64,000 nucleotides of DNA, from contig CAVPUV010000040.1 in the NCBI GenBank assembly GCA_963708905.1, positions 1-64,000 on the forward strand. The letters are read 5' to 3'. Under the pieces are notes generated by a model. It worked only from the letters and a program-made list of their open reading frames with translations. It did not search any database and was not told the DNA's origin. Positions 8,107-17,132 of this stretch are shown here, piece by piece (within the stretch, counting starts at the first letter, position 1; every line of letters starts with the position of its first letter). The position numbers were made by a program, and so were the translations under genes. This DNA is from SHZL01 sp963708905. GTDB lineage: Bacteria; Pseudomonadota; Gammaproteobacteria; Xanthomonadales; SZUA-36.

Positions 8107-9261
8107 TCAGCCTTCCAGGTACAGCGCCTTCAGCCGCGCGCGCTTGGCGTCATCCACCCCCAGTTCGCGTTCGAGGAAGTTCGCGACGCTGCCGTAGTCC
8201 TTCTCGATCTGCTCGAACATGGCTTCGATGAACGCCGGCTCGGAGCTGAGCACCACGGCGCGTGCCTCGGGCGACCACTGCGCCATCAGGGCGCTGAAGG
8301 GGGATTCCTTCTTGTTCCCGTCGCCGTCGTCGGCAGGCGCGGCAAAGGCCTTCTCGAAATCCACTACGTCGTCGGACATCGCGTAGTCGGCCACCACCAC
8401 CTCACGCGGCACGCCCAGCGCGGTCAGCAGCAGTGCGGCGATGCGACCGGTCCGGTCCTTGCCCGCCGAGCAGTTGAAAGCCAGCGGCGCCTTGCCGTCC
8501 GCGAGCTGGTCAAACACGGCGGCGTACTGCTGCTTGAAGTCGTAGGCGCCGTGACGGTAGTTGTGCTTGAAGGCTTCGCGGGCCAGTTCAGGGTCGGTCA
8601 CCGGGCCCTGGCCCATCAGACTACGCAGTGTCGGCTCACCATCGGTGTCGGCATCGACCTGGCGCATTTCGGTCATTGGCTGCTCCCAGGCCAGGTACTG
8701 CAACGCCGGATTGATGCGCTGCCACTGCGTGGGCTCGTAGTCGCGCTCCTCGGACGAGCGCAGGTCGCAGATCACCGCGATGTCCAGACGGCGCAGATAG
8801 TCATAGTCGGCTTCGGTGAAGTGCGCCATGGTGCCCGAGCGATACAACTTGCCCCACACCACGCGGCGGCCGTCTTTGGTGGCATAGCCCCCCATGTCGC
8901 GGAAGTTGCGCCCGCCTTCCAGCGGCAGCACCCGCTCGGCCACCCAGCGGCCTTCGCCCTGCTGCGGTTGCAACCACACGTAGGGACGCACCCCGGTGTT
9001 GTGCGTGATGTCGTGTGCGCCGTCGGCATCGGCCTTGGAAATCAGCCTGCGCTCCGTGGCGGTTGCATCCGCTGCGTTGGCCAGATACACGTCGACCGGC
9101 GTCGCGGATTGCCAGCGGATGTTGAGGGTGTCGCCGTCACGCGACAGCTCGGCGGAGGCCAGCTCGGCATAGGCGATGGCGCCGTGGGCCAGCGCTGCGA
9201 GCAGCAGCAGACTGCGGACCAGTGCGCGGGCGCTACGGAACGGTTGCGAATCGATGCTCAT
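8107..9261 (-). CDS. Exported tyrosine/dual-specificity phosphatase (Y_phosphatase3-like)
   Basis: A 384-residue protein with a signal peptide (about 1-32), a beta-rich N-terminal domain, and a phosphatase domain from about residue 112. The N-terminal signature is LEGGRNFRDMGGY, and the catalytic CX5R loop reads NCSAGKDRTG with Cys about 264 and Arg about 270. Such enzymes dephosphorylate phosphotyrosine, or small phosphate esters such as phosphoinositides. With a signal peptide this one acts in the periplasm or outside. The start is ATG at 9261, 10 bp after the TonB receptor stop, so the two genes form an operon. A role in releasing phosphate from the receptor's substrate is plausible but inferred. 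Confidence 0.85.
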   Translation of the reverse strand: MSIDSQPFRSARALVRSLLLLAALAHGAIAYAELASAELSRDGDTLNIRWQSATPVDVYLANAADATATERRLISKADADGAHDITHNTGVRPYVWLQPQQGEGRWVAERVLPLEGGRNFRDMGGYATKDGRRVVWGKLYRSGTMAHFTEADYDYLRRLDIAVICDLRSSEERDYEPTQWQRINPALQYLAWEQPMTEMRQVDADTDGEPTLRSLMGQGPVTDPELAREAFKHNYRHGAYDFKQQYAAVFDQLADGKAPLAFNCSAGKDRTGRIAALLLTALGVPREVVVADYAMSDDVVDFEKAFAAPADDGDGNKKESPFSALMAQWSPEARAVVLSSEPAFIEAMFEQIEKDYGSVANFLERELGVDDAKRARLKALYLEG

Positions 9262-9271
9262 GGGCGGGCCT

Positions 9272-12010
9272 CTAAAAATTGACGCGAATGCCGAACAGGT
9301 AGCGGCGACCGAAACCTTCCACCTCGATAGGCCGCGATGTATTGCCGGCATAGCGAATGCCGAGCTCGTCGGTGAGGTTGTTGGCGTCCACATACAGCGT
9401 GATGGCCTGGGTGAGCACGTAGCGCACCGACAGGTCCACCCGCTCGGTGGCCTTCCAGAAGGTGTCGGACTGTGCGTCCGACGAAATATCGTCCAGCCAG
9501 TCGGTGCGGTGCTGATAGCCCAGCCGGACCGAGACGCCGTAATTCTCGTAGAACATCGCGATGTTGGTGATGCGGTCCGAGGTGCCGGGAAAGTCCACCT
9601 TGCGGCCTTCCGGCGTGGTGAAGCTGCCGTCGAGGAACGACACGCTGGCCTGCATGCCCAGGCCGTCGAACATGGGCGGCAGGAAGGTCCACGGGTGGTT
9701 GTAGGTGAACTCGACACCGTAAAGCTCGCCGTCCTGGCCGTTGAGCGTGGTCTCGAACTCGTAGCCGCTGCGATCAATGCCGCCGAAATTGAAGCGGTCG
9801 TCGCCCACCAGGGTCAGTGAATCAAACAGCACCTGGTCCACATCGCGGTAGAACGCGTTCACAGCCAGCAGCGCGGCTCGCGCGAAATACCATTCCAGCG
9901 AGGTATCGATACCGTACGCCGTTTCGGGCTCGAGATTCGGGTTGCCGCCGGTGACGCGCAGGTCGGTGTCGTTGAGGCTGGCGTTGGCGCGCAACTCGTC
10001 GAAGTTGGGTCGCGCCGCGCCGGTGACGCCGGACAGGCGGTACTTGAGCGTGTCGGTCACGTCGACGTTCCAGTGCACGCTGGGAAACACGTCGGTGAAA
10101 CTGTTCTCCACGCGCAACGCGTTGCGGACCGGCGGCGCGCCGGCAGCACCGGGCTGGCTGACATTGCCCGCGCTGCGAATATCGACCCGCTCGACGCGCA
10201 CACCGGCCAGCAGCCCGTGGCGGCCCCACTGCCACTGGTTCATCGCGTAGGCGGCGATAATGTCTTCATCGACCTGATAGGCCTGCGCCGGATCACGGGT
10301 CGGCAGGGCAAAGTTGCCGCTGCCCGCAGCGTTGGCAGCAGCGGCCGCTGCGAGCACCCCGTCAAGCTGACTGCGCAGGCCGCGGTTGTCGATAAAATTC
10401 CAGTCAAAGCCGCGCTGGAACTGCTCGTCGATGCGCTCGCTGGTGATGAAGTCGAACGGCGTCCACGGCGCGCCCACCGCCACAGCAGTCTGGCGCAGCG
10501 GCAACGAACCCACCGTGCCGTCCGGCCGCAGCAGCGCAACATCACCAGGGCTGACCGATTCGCGGGTGTCGTACTGGAATCCGACGCTGAAAGTCGAGGG
10601 CCCGCCCAGCACGTTCAACTCGCGCTCCAGATCCCCCTTGATGGTGTAGGACTTCGACTCCGAGCCGCGGCCGACATACCTCAGTACCTCGGTATCGAAC
10701 GCCTGCTGGTCGAGGCGGCTGGGATTTCCGCCACCAATGGTGACGACGGGAAAATTCGGGCCCGCGAGGAAGGTCAGATCGGGCCGCAGCGTGGCATCCC
10801 CTGCACTCTGCGACACCAGCGGCAGATCGGTGAGGTCTTCGGTTTTGGTGTAAGCGAGCTGCCAGTTGCCGCGCCAGGCACCGAGCTCGTGCTCGCCGCG
10901 CAACACGTTGTAGAAGGTGGAATTCTTGTAATCCCCTTCCTCGAACAGGCCCACCACCGGCACACCCTGCAAATTGCCAGCGCTGAAGTCACGCGTGCCG
11001 CTTTCGGCACGGGCAAAGTTGAAGGTGTACTGGTTGCGCAGTTCGTCGTCCTTGAACTCGGTGTAGAGGCTGGTGAAGCTGAGGCGGTGGCCCGGCGCGA
11101 CTTCAAATTCCAGCTTGCCGGAATAGGCGTTGGTCTCGCGGATGGTCACGTACTTGGCTGCGCGATAGGCCGAGATGCCCACATCGTCGTAGGCCGGCTC
11201 GGCATTGTCGGCCTGCTGTTCGAACTCGAAGTGCGACAGCGTGAACACCGCACCGATGCGGCCATCGCTCCACGCAAGCCGACCGGAATAGGATTCCTGC
11301 GGGCCGTCTGCGAGGTCGATGAACCCGTACCCCGCCTCAAGCTGGATGTCCCAGCCCGGGTTGTCCAGCGCTGAGTAGGTGTTGATGTCGACCCGGCCGG
11401 CCAGGGCTTCTGCCGGCATTTCCGGCGTCAGCGTCTTGTTCAGTTCCACCGATCCGATCAGCGCCGCCGGCACCGAGTCGAAGCGGAACACGCGATCCTG
11501 CGCACCGAGCACGTTGATGCCGTCGAACGACACCTGGGTCCAGCGTGACGGCCCGCCGCGCACCTGGATGAAGCGCTCCTGACCCTGATCACGCTGCACC
11601 GCGACACCCGGCAGGCGCGCCAGTGCCGCCGCCGCCGTCTGGTCGGGAAAGCGGCCGATGGTGTCGGACTCGATGACATTGACCACGTTCACCGCCGCAC
11701 GCTGCGCATTGATCGACGCTTCAAGACTGTCGCGGATCGGTGTGGCGGTAACGGTGATTTCTTCGATGACCCGACCTTCGGGGCCCGGCGCGGAATCGTT
11801 GGATGTGGCGCTCACCCTCGCGGGCTCGACTTGAGCCTCGTCCGCATCGACCAACGGCTCATCGGCCGGCGCCTCGATGTGTGCGCTGGCCTCGTCGCCG
11901 GCGTGCGTTTGCTGCGCGACAGCCGACGTCAGCACGACACCGCATCCCAGCACACACAGCGCAACTGCGCCGCCCCACCCCACTCGCTTGCCCGCCATTC
12001 CGCCTCTCAT
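9272..12010 (-). CDS. TonB-dependent outer-membrane receptor
   Basis: A 912-residue protein with a signal peptide, a TonB-box-like region before the plug (VIEEITVTATPIRDS), a plug with IGRFPDQTAAAALARLPGV and RFIQVRGG, and a 22-strand-type barrel ending YLFGIRVNF with the terminal Phe usual for outer-membrane insertion. It matches the large receptor class found in Caulobacter, xanthomonads and sphingomonads that take up carbohydrates or phosphorylated organics. ATG at 12010 is preferred over TTG at 12046 because AGAGGGA precedes it. Its start is only 82 bp from the IS end, so its native promoter may be lost or may lie in that gap. The substrate is unknown. Confidence 0.9.
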   Translation of the reverse strand: MRGGMAGKRVGWGGAVALCVLGCGVVLTSAVAQQTHAGDEASAHIEAPADEPLVDADEAQVEPARVSATSNDSAPGPEGRVIEEITVTATPIRDSLEASINAQRAAVNVVNVIESDTIGRFPDQTAAAALARLPGVAVQRDQGQERFIQVRGGPSRWTQVSFDGINVLGAQDRVFRFDSVPAALIGSVELNKTLTPEMPAEALAGRVDINTYSALDNPGWDIQLEAGYGFIDLADGPQESYSGRLAWSDGRIGAVFTLSHFEFEQQADNAEPAYDDVGISAYRAAKYVTIRETNAYSGKLEFEVAPGHRLSFTSLYTEFKDDELRNQYTFNFARAESGTRDFSAGNLQGVPVVGLFEEGDYKNSTFYNVLRGEHELGAWRGNWQLAYTKTEDLTDLPLVSQSAGDATLRPDLTFLAGPNFPVVTIGGGNPSRLDQQAFDTEVLRYVGRGSESKSYTIKGDLERELNVLGGPSTFSVGFQYDTRESVSPGDVALLRPDGTVGSLPLRQTAVAVGAPWTPFDFITSERIDEQFQRGFDWNFIDNRGLRSQLDGVLAAAAAANAAGSGNFALPTRDPAQAYQVDEDIIAAYAMNQWQWGRHGLLAGVRVERVDIRSAGNVSQPGAAGAPPVRNALRVENSFTDVFPSVHWNVDVTDTLKYRLSGVTGAARPNFDELRANASLNDTDLRVTGGNPNLEPETAYGIDTSLEWYFARAALLAVNAFYRDVDQVLFDSLTLVGDDRFNFGGIDRSGYEFETTLNGQDGELYGVEFTYNHPWTFLPPMFDGLGMQASVSFLDGSFTTPEGRKVDFPGTSDRITNIAMFYENYGVSVRLGYQHRTDWLDDISSDAQSDTFWKATERVDLSVRYVLTQAITLYVDANNLTDELGIRYAGNTSRPIEVEGFGRRYLFGIRVNF

Positions 12011-12092
12011 TGCCTTCCCTCTTTCAGCGATTTGTTCGATCTTCAAGATAGTGAGAGGCTGTGACCATTCGGTGACACTTCGGTGAAGATTT

Positions 12093-13204
12093 CGTGCTTA
12101 TCCGGTTATCACACCCACCTACTAGATGCAGTGGGTCGTGATTTTTTGGCACAAAGCTCGGCATAGGTTGGTGCGGTGACGTCACCGGCGATACCGAGCA
12201 GGGAACGGAATGCGTTGAAGGGATAAAAACGGCGGTTGAAGCGAAAGGTGTATTCGTTGAGATAGGCTTGCAGGTGTTGCGGGCTGACGCCGTGATGGAT
12301 ACCGCGCAGCCAGGTCTTGAGATTGGAGAACACGAGGTGAATGATCGGCAAAAAGGTTTCAGCGACTTGCACATCGCCGCGCTTTGCGATGGCGGTATGG
12401 CAATAGCCGCACTCGCCCAGCTTCGCATAACCACTCCAGTCGTCGGTGATGATGGTGGCACCGGGAGCCACAGTACCCTCGATGAAGCCCCCCAGCGAGC
12501 TCGCGCTTCGGTCAGGAACCAGGGCGAGCCGAACTCGTCCGGCGTACCGTCCAGTCTTGCGTTTGTTGCGGTTGCTGGCCAGCTTGCGCTACCGGACCTC
12601 GACAGCGCCGGCCACAAGAAGCATGTCGTGCACTCCTCTCCCTTTGCCGCGGGTACGCCCACCGACGTAGCTTTCATCGGCCTCGACGGCTTCTTCGGGT
12701 TTGCCACCGATCCGATCCTGGTCGGGACGCACCATTCCGGCGCGCAACTTATGGAGTATCTGGAAAGCGGTCTCGTAGCGAGACAGTCCGAGTTGCCGCT
12801 GAAACCGAACGGCGGGACATGCCGGGGGTCTGGCTAGCGACCAGGTACGCCGCCCAGAACCAGACCGAAAGCGGCGTATGCGTACGTGCCATGACGGTGC
12901 CTGCGGTGAGGCTTGTGTCACGGCGGCAATGTCGGCAGCAAAGTACCCCAGGACGCATAGCAATGTACCGCGGCGCATCGGCCACCCCGCGGTGCGGGCA
13001 AATGAAGCCATCGCTCCATCGAGCACGTTCAAGATATGCAGCGCACTCCGCTTCATCAGGGAAAAGACGCTGAAACTCCGGCAACGAGCGCGGAAACGGC
13101 AAATCGTCTCGCTCAAGAACGTCGATAGCCACGGCGGCTCCAGCGTGATGCAGATGCTCACCATACCACCCATGGGGGTTGGGTGTTACAACCGGATAAG
13201 CACG
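12093..13204 (-). mobile_element. IS1595-family insertion sequence (ISXO2-like transposase), complete but decayed
   Basis: A 1112-bp element. The terminal inverted repeats start CGTGCTTATCCGGTT at both ends, with about three mismatches in 27 bp. It encodes one transposase on the minus strand, which is disrupted. Size, repeat design and the transposase match the IS1595 family. Confidence 0.88.
12109..13132 (-). pseudogene. ISXO2-like transposase, frameshifted and with a nonsense codon
   Basis: Read in order, the pieces give an IS1595-type transposase. It has an N-terminal zinc ribbon, VEADESYVGGRTRGKGRG with the first catalytic Asp, ITDDWSGY with the second, and a C-terminal YLNEYTFRFNRR. The frame is broken at about 12815 by an apparent 1-base insertion, and again by an in-frame TAG at 12589-12591 between the two catalytic Asp regions. 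The zinc ribbon's first pair reads CPHR instead of CPHC. Two unrelated lesions plus a lost ligand argue for real decay rather than a single sequencing error, so this copy is probably immobile on its own. Confidence 0.82.
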
Positions 13205-13213
13205 CAGCCGTTG
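13205..13213. repeat. Target-site duplication, right copy
   Basis: CAGCCGTTG directly after the right inverted repeat, followed by TAG. It matches 7283-7291. Joining the left flank to this copy restores an uninterrupted epimerase reading frame ending LQPL and stop. Confidence 0.85.
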
Positions 13214-13232
13214 TAGGCCGCGCGTGCGTGCG

Positions 13233-14912
13233 CTATGGGATTTTGCTGAATTTCCGGTACTTCATGCGGTGCGGCGTGGCTGCATCATCGCCCAGGCGCC
13301 GTTTGAGATCGGCCTCGTAGTCGGAATAATTGCCCTCGAACCATTCCACGTGACTGTCGCCCTCGAAGGCCAGCATATGGGTGGCAATACGATCGAGAAA
13401 CCAGCGGTCATGGGAAATCGCCACGACACAACCGGGAAATTCCAGCAGGGCTTCTTCCAGCGCCCGCAGCGTTTCCACGTCCAGGTCGTTGGTCGGTTCG
13501 TCCAGCAACAGGACATTACCGCCGGAGCGCAGCACCTTGGCCAGGTGGACGCGGTTGCGCTCACCACCCGACAGGTCCTTCACCCGTTTTTGCTGGTCGC
13601 CGCCGCGGAAATTGAAACGCCCTACGTAGGCGCGGGACGAGGTTTTGAAATTACCCACGGTGATGATTTCCTCGCCGTCGGCGATTTCTTCCCACACGCT
13701 TTTATCCCCGTCCAGACTGTCGCGGCTTTGGTCCACGTAGGCCAGTTGTACGCTGGCGCCAATGTTGATGGCGCCGTTGTCAGGCTGCTCCGAGCCGGTG
13801 ATCATGCGGAACAAAGTCGATTTGCCGGCGCCATTGCCACCAATGATGCCGACAATGGCGCCCGCCGGTATCTTGCAGCTGAGGTCATCGATCAGCAGGC
13901 GCTCGCCGAAGCCCTTGCTTACATGTTCCAGGTCGATGACATGATCGCCCAGCCGCGGACCGGGTGGAATGAAAATTTCATGGGTTTCATTGCGCTGCTG
14001 GTATTCCTGTGAATTCAGTTCCTCGAAGCGCTGCAAACGGGCTTTGCTTTTGGCCTGCCTGCCCCTGGGGTTGGAGCGCACCCACTGGAGCTCCGCGTGG
14101 ATCGAGCGCTGGCGTTCTTTTTCCCGGCTGGCTTCCTGTTGCAAACGCTGCTCTTTCTGCTCCAGCCAGGATGAATAATTGCCTTTCCAGGGAATGCCGT
14201 AGCCGCGATCCAGTTCCAGGATCCACTCGGCGGCGTTGTCCAGGAAGTAACGGTCGTGCGTGACCGCCACCACGGTGCCGGGGAATTCGGTGAGAAAGCG
14301 TTCGAGCCAGCCTACGGATTCGGCATCCAGGTGGTTGGTCGGTTCATCCAGCAACAGCATGTCGGGCTTGGAAAGCAGCAGGCGGCACAACGCCACGCGG
14401 CGGCGTTCACCGCCGGAGAGGTGGCTGACGGCCGCATCCCATTCCGGCAGGCGCAGCGCCTCGGCGGCCACTTCCAGTGTGCGTTCAAGTTCCCAGCCAT
14501 TGGCGTTCTCTATGGCTTCCTGCAATTCCGCCTGTTCGGCGAGCAGCGCATTCATCGCATCGTCATCCATGGGCTCGGCGAATTTCATGCTGATTTCATC
14601 GAACTGGATCAACATGTCCCGCACCGCGGCCACGCCTTGCTCGACCATCTCGCGCACGGTCTTGCTGTCGTCGAGTTGAGGCTCCTGTGGCAGGTAGCCG
14701 ATGCGGATTCCGGGCTGTGGCCGGGCTTCACCATCGAATTCCTCGTCCACTCCGGCCATGATGCGCAGCACGGTGGACTTGCCGGCGCCGTTGAGCCCCA
14801 GCAGTCCGATCTTGGCGCCGGGAAAGAAGGACAGGGAAATGTCCTTGATGATGGTGCGGTTGGGCGGCACGATCTTGCTCACCCCGATCATGGTGTAAAT
14901 GTACTGAGACAT
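13233..14912 (-). CDS. ettA: Energy-dependent translational throttle ATPase EttA (ABC-F)
   Basis: A 559-residue ABC-F protein with two ATPase domains. Both Walker A motifs are seen (LNGAGKST near residue 40, GNGAGKST near residue 357), as are both LSGGE signatures and Walker B motifs (LLLDEPTNHLD, LLLDEPTNDLD). The interdomain linker holds the basic PRGRQAKSKARLQRFEEL segment. EttA binds the ribosomal E site and gates the first peptide bond according to the ATP/ADP ratio. Length and N-terminal MSQYIYTM are as in E. coli EttA. It is convergent with the epimerase gene; before the transposon insertion only about 16 bp separated the two stop codons. Confidence 0.96.
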   Translation of the reverse strand: MSQYIYTMIGVSKIVPPNRTIIKDISLSFFPGAKIGLLGLNGAGKSTVLRIMAGVDEEFDGEARPQPGIRIGYLPQEPQLDDSKTVREMVEQGVAAVRDMLIQFDEISMKFAEPMDDDAMNALLAEQAELQEAIENANGWELERTLEVAAEALRLPEWDAAVSHLSGGERRRVALCRLLLSKPDMLLLDEPTNHLDAESVGWLERFLTEFPGTVVAVTHDRYFLDNAAEWILELDRGYGIPWKGNYSSWLEQKEQRLQQEASREKERQRSIHAELQWVRSNPRGRQAKSKARLQRFEELNSQEYQQRNETHEIFIPPGPRLGDHVIDLEHVSKGFGERLLIDDLSCKIPAGAIVGIIGGNGAGKSTLFRMITGSEQPDNGAINIGASVQLAYVDQSRDSLDGDKSVWEEIADGEEIITVGNFKTSSRAYVGRFNFRGGDQQKRVKDLSGGERNRVHLAKVLRSGGNVLLLDEPTNDLDVETLRALEEALLEFPGCVVAISHDRWFLDRIATHMLAFEGDSHVEWFEGNYSDYEADLKRRLGDDAATPHRMKYRKFSKIP

Positions 14913-15010
14913 GTCTTGGTATCAGGCTGCTGGAAACAAGGCGCGAATTATGCGCGATGAGTCCAGCTCTTGCCACACCCGCAGATCGCACAACCGGGAT
15001 TTCCTTTTAC

Positions 15011-15170
15011 GACGTCATCCCATCCGGACTACCTTTAACGACGTCATCCCAGCGCCTGCGGCAGCAGGCGCGTGGGATCCAGTCTGCGTTGAATGGCTGC
15101 TCTGGATGCCAGACATGCCTGCGGCAGTCTGGCATGACGGTAGTAAAAAAACGGCAGTCTGGCATGACGC
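15011..15170. repeat. REP-like palindromic repeat cluster
   Basis: Several short palindromes follow one another: GACGTCATCCC occurs at 15011 and 15040, then a stem AGCGCCTGC/GCAGGCGCG, then ATGCCAGAC/GTCTGGCAT followed by a second GTCTGGCATGACG. A related unit (CGTCATCCCAGGC...GCCTGGGA) lies at 54111-54150. This resembles bacterial REP sequences placed between genes. The rest of the 425-bp gap between ettA and glyA should hold the two divergent promoters; TAGAAT near 15260 is a possible glyA -10 box. Confidence 0.6.
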
Positions 15171-15337
15171 CTTAAACTAAATTCGCTCCGGCGACGAGTG
15201 CTTGGTGGCACTCCGACGTCTTTGGAGCTCTGACGAGGCAAGGCGGATGCAATCAATGATAGAATCCACTGCTATTTTTGGGTTCATGCCTGGTGCATGA
15301 AATCAGTCAGCAGCGACGACAATGGACAGGAAGAGGA

Positions 15338-16594
15338 ATGTTTGACAGCAGCTACCGGATCGAAGGATATGACGATGAACTGGCCAGGGCCATCGCTGCC
15401 GAAAAGAACCGGCAGGAAGACCACATCGAGTTGATCGCATCGGAAAATTACGCCAGCCCGCGGGTGCTGGAGGCACAAGGCTCGGTGCTGACCAACAAAT
15501 ATGCCGAAGGCTATCCCGGGCGGCGCTACTACGGCGGTTGTGAATATGTCGATATTGCCGAGCGGCTGGCCCAACAACGGGCCAGGGAATTGTTCGGCGC
15601 CGGCTATGCCAACGTCCAGCCCCATTCCGGATCGCAGGCCAATGCTGCGGCTTACCTTGCCCTGCTGCAGCCCGGCGATACCATACTCGGCATGAGCCTG
15701 GCGGAAGGGGGCCACCTGACGCACGGCAGCCCGGTGAATTTTTCCGGGCGACTGTTCAAGGCGGTGCAATACGGCATCAACCGGCAGACCGGCCTGATCG
15801 ACTATGACAGCATGGCCGAACTGGCGCAAAAGCACCGGCCGCAAATGCTCATCGGTGGTTTCTCAGCCTACTCGCGGGTGATCGACTGGGCCAGTATGCG
15901 CCAGATCGCCGACTCGGTGGGAGCCTGGTTCATGGTTGATATGGCGCATGTCGCCGGACTCGTGGCCGCAGGGGTCTACCCCAGCCCCGTGCCGCATGCT
16001 CATGTGACTACGTCGACCACGCACAAAACCCTGCGCGGACCGCGCGGTGGCCTGATATTGGCTCAGGACGATGAAGCGATTCATAAAAAACTGAATTCCA
16101 TGGTGTTTCCAGGCACCCAGGGCGGACCCCTGATGCACGTGATTGCCGCCAAAGCCGTGGCTTTCAAGGAGGCGCTGGATCCGGCCTTCCGCAAGTACCA
16201 GATGGCCATCGTGGACAATGCCCGGGCCATGGCTGCAACAATGATGGAGCGGGGCTACAGGATTGTTTCCGGCGGCACCGATAACCACCTCTTCCTGGTG
16301 GATCTGATCGGCCGTGAATACACCGGCAAAGACGCTGAAGAGGCGCTCGGGCGGGCCCATATGACGGTCAATAAAAATACCGTGCCCGGCGAGCCGCGTT
16401 CGCCTTTTGTAACCAGCGGGTTGCGTCTTGGTACTCCGGCAGTGACGACGCGGGGTTTCAGCACCGGGGATTGCACACTGCTGGCCGGGCTGATCTGTGA
16501 CGTGCTCGACCATATGGGCGATGAATCCGTGGTGCAGCAGGCCAGGCAGCAGGCGCTCGCACTGTGCCGGGCGTACCCGGTTTACGGCAAATGA
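15338..16594 (+). CDS. glyA: Serine hydroxymethyltransferase
   Basis: A 418-residue PLP enzyme that converts serine and tetrahydrofolate to glycine and methylene-THF, the main one-carbon source. Family marks: YAEGYPGRRYYGGCE, PHSGSQANAAAY, VDMAHVAGLVAAG, and the PLP-binding lysine in TTSTTHKTLRGPRGG at about residue 228. The start at 15338 is preceded by AGGAAGAGGA. nrdR follows after 10 bp, a common gammaproteobacterial order (glyA-nrdR-ribD). Confidence 0.97.
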   Translation: MFDSSYRIEGYDDELARAIAAEKNRQEDHIELIASENYASPRVLEAQGSVLTNKYAEGYPGRRYYGGCEYVDIAERLAQQRARELFGAGYANVQPHSGSQANAAAYLALLQPGDTILGMSLAEGGHLTHGSPVNFSGRLFKAVQYGINRQTGLIDYDSMAELAQKHRPQMLIGGFSAYSRVIDWASMRQIADSVGAWFMVDMAHVAGLVAAGVYPSPVPHAHVTTSTTHKTLRGPRGGLILAQDDEAIHKKLNSMVFPGTQGGPLMHVIAAKAVAFKEALDPAFRKYQMAIVDNARAMAATMMERGYRIVSGGTDNHLFLVDLIGREYTGKDAEEALGRAHMTVNKNTVPGEPRSPFVTSGLRLGTPAVTTRGFSTGDCTLLAGLICDVLDHMGDESVVQQARQQALALCRAYPVYGK

Positions 16595-16604
16595 GGCTGT
16601 ACTT

Positions 16605-17132
16605 ATGTGGTGCCCCTTCTGCCATCACACGGATACCAAGGTGGTCGATTCACGCCTGACCGGGGATGGTATGCAGATTCGCCGCCGGCGGCAATGTGTC
16701 GTTTGCAGTTCGCGCTTCAACACCTATGAAACGCCGGAATTGAAAGCGCCGCGAATCATCAAGTCCAATGGCGCGCGTGAAGCTTTTTCCGAAGAGAAAT
16801 TACGCAACGGCATGTTACGCGCGCTGGAAAAACGCCCGGTTGAAACGCGCGAGGTCGAGCGTAGTATTCGCCGCCTGTTGCGGGAAATCCGCGCTGTCGA
16901 GGAAGTCGAAATTTCCAGCAGCCTGATCGGTGAATGGGTGATGCGCGAACTGAGCCGGCTGGACCAGGTTGCCTATGTACGGTTCGCCTCGGTCTACAAG
17001 CGCTTCGAGGATGTGCAGGCTTTCCGCGATGTCATCGAGCGTTTGGAGTTGCAAAATCCGGCAGATCGTGACCAGCGCCAGATTTCCCTGCTGGAGCCGA
17101 AAAACAAGCGCGCACAGCGGCGAAAAGAGTGA
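16605..17132 (+). CDS. nrdR: Transcriptional repressor NrdR
   Basis: A 175-residue protein. It has an N-terminal zinc ribbon (MWCPFCHH, then RRRRQCVVCSSRF, giving the four Cys), followed by an ATP-cone at about residues 49-139. NrdR senses ATP/dATP and represses ribonucleotide reductase operons by binding paired NrdR boxes. No NrdR box is seen in this window. It ends in a 4-bp overlap with ribD (GTGA), so the two are translated in tandem. Confidence 0.96.
   Translation: MWCPFCHHTDTKVVDSRLTGDGMQIRRRRQCVVCSSRFNTYETPELKAPRIIKSNGAREAFSEEKLRNGMLRALEKRPVETREVERSIRRLLREIRAVEEVEISSSLIGEWVMRELSRLDQVAYVRFASVYKRFEDVQAFRDVIERLELQNPADRDQRQISLLEPKNKRAQRRKE

Larger units (their letters stand above)
7292..13204. 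mobile_element. IS1595-type composite insertion carrying TonB receptor and phosphatase genes
   Basis: Both outer ends are the same inverted repeat (CGTGCTTATCCGGTT), and a 9-bp direct repeat lies outside. Inside are a 147-bp left fragment of the IS, about 4.65 kb of cargo, and a complete IS copy in direct orientation. The outer ends (left end of the fragment, right end of the complete copy) are those a composite transposon would use. The cargo is a phosphatase gene, a TonB-dependent receptor gene and several truncated gene pieces. An assembly join through the repeated IS end is the main alternative. Confidence 0.65.

Noticed and set aside
10073..11374. A 433-codon open frame on the + strand opposite the TonB receptor
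   Set aside because: Antisense shadow of the receptor gene; composition is that of reversed codons and there is no start signal.
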